From positions 1 through 64,000 of the forward strand of contig NZ_MLYO01000020.1 in assembly GCF_001866665.1 (NCBI RefSeq): a stretch of DNA of 64,000 nt, in the 5' to 3' direction. This document shows positions 63,799 to 64,000 of this stretch, piece after piece; the first letter of the stretch is position 1; every line of letters starts with the position of its first letter. The notes below the pieces were generated by a model that worked only from the letters and a program-made list of their open reading frames with translations, was not told the origin of the DNA and searched no databases. Source of the stretch: Streptomyces monashensis. Lineage in GTDB: Bacteria > Actinomycetota > Actinomycetes > Streptomycetales > Streptomycetaceae. The position numbers were made by a program, and so were the translations under genes.

Positions 63799-64000
63799 TC
63801 AGCAGTCCCGGAGCTCCGGCGACTGGTTGAGCAACTGGTTGCGCACCGAGGTGAAGCGCGCCAAGGTCTCGTCCGCCGAGGCGTCCAGCGGGAACACCGC
63901 CACCCGGTGGCAGTTCTGGAAGGCCAGACGTACCCCGAAGTGCCGCTGCAGCGCGCCGCGGATGGCGTCACTCGCGAGCGCGCGCAACAGCTGACCGCGT
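63799..64000 (-). CDS. C-terminal part of an uncharacterised protein, cut by the window edge
   Basis: The frame is open from the window end to a stop at 63799; 66 complete codons are visible and the start is outside. The visible part, ALASDAIRGALQRHFGVRLAFQNCHRVAVFPLDASADETLARF onward, is not a family I recognise with certainty. By position it corresponds to the conserved gene next to the flavin oxidoreductase in S. coelicolor (SCO5389-like), which is inference. Confidence 0.65.
   Translation of the reverse strand, partial: RGQLLRALASDAIRGALQRHFGVRLAFQNCHRVAVFPLDASADETLARFTSVRNQLLNQSPELRDC

Overview
The window is a stretch of Streptomyces chromosome. The evidence is very high G+C with strong third-position GC bias, frequent GTG starts with GTGA/ATGA stop-start overlaps, and genes typical of the genus: the GlgE glycogen operon, the Scy and FilP coiled-coil polarity proteins, isobutyryl-CoA mutase, a DUF397/DUF5753/HATPase regulatory cluster, and many TetR, MarR and MerR regulators. 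Gene content and order resemble the S. coelicolor region running from glgE1 down to the scy/filP neighbourhood. No rRNA, tRNA, CRISPR array, transposase or integrase was found.

Layout. 1-5987: glgE (3' end)-treS-mak-glgB, which interconverts trehalose, maltose 1-phosphate and branched alpha-glucan. 5962-9941 (minus): a HelD/HelR-like RNA polymerase helicase, thioredoxin, a Cys-containing MerR regulator and a DUF2127 membrane protein. 10058-12486: a DHA2 drug exporter divergent from its TetR regulator, with three operator-like palindromes between them. 12569-16437: a DctA dicarboxylate carrier and a CitA/CitB-type two-component system. 16451-22045: an accessory island with two paralogous NB-ARC/TPR (STAND, NLR-like) proteins, a four-helix membrane protein and an MTA/SAH-nucleosidase-like protein; this is the best candidate for an undescribed conflict or signalling system. 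22042-23861: HATPase, XRE/DUF5753 and DUF397 genes. 23957-27054: a sugar ABC importer with a DasR-like box in its promoter. 27184-33978: an XRE protein, then pfkA, pta, ackA and pyk of lower glycolysis and acetate overflow.

34091-36777 (minus) is an operon for three exported or membrane proteins (DUF6230, DUF6114 and a Ser-rich secreted protein). 37397-40929 holds a YbbN-like thioredoxin/TPR protein, a TetR regulator and icmA. 41021-45750 has small DUF3817 membrane proteins, MarR and ArsR regulators, an MFS exporter, an SRPBCC protein and a thiamine-binding protein. 45904-48010 has three consecutive AIM24-family genes. 48103-52699 has a MarR/MFS pair, then meaB, a thiolase and methylmalonyl-CoA epimerase, which link to icmA through acyl-CoA and B12-mutase metabolism. 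52908-57941 encodes the tip-growth proteins Scy and FilP. 58072-62070 has two tandem ABC exporter pairs. The window ends with a zinc-ribbon-like small protein, a flavin-dependent monooxygenase and a truncated gene on the minus strand.

Most of the window is core metabolism and cell biology. The accessory-looking parts are 16451-23861, and to a lesser extent the DUF6230 operon and the AIM24 triplet.
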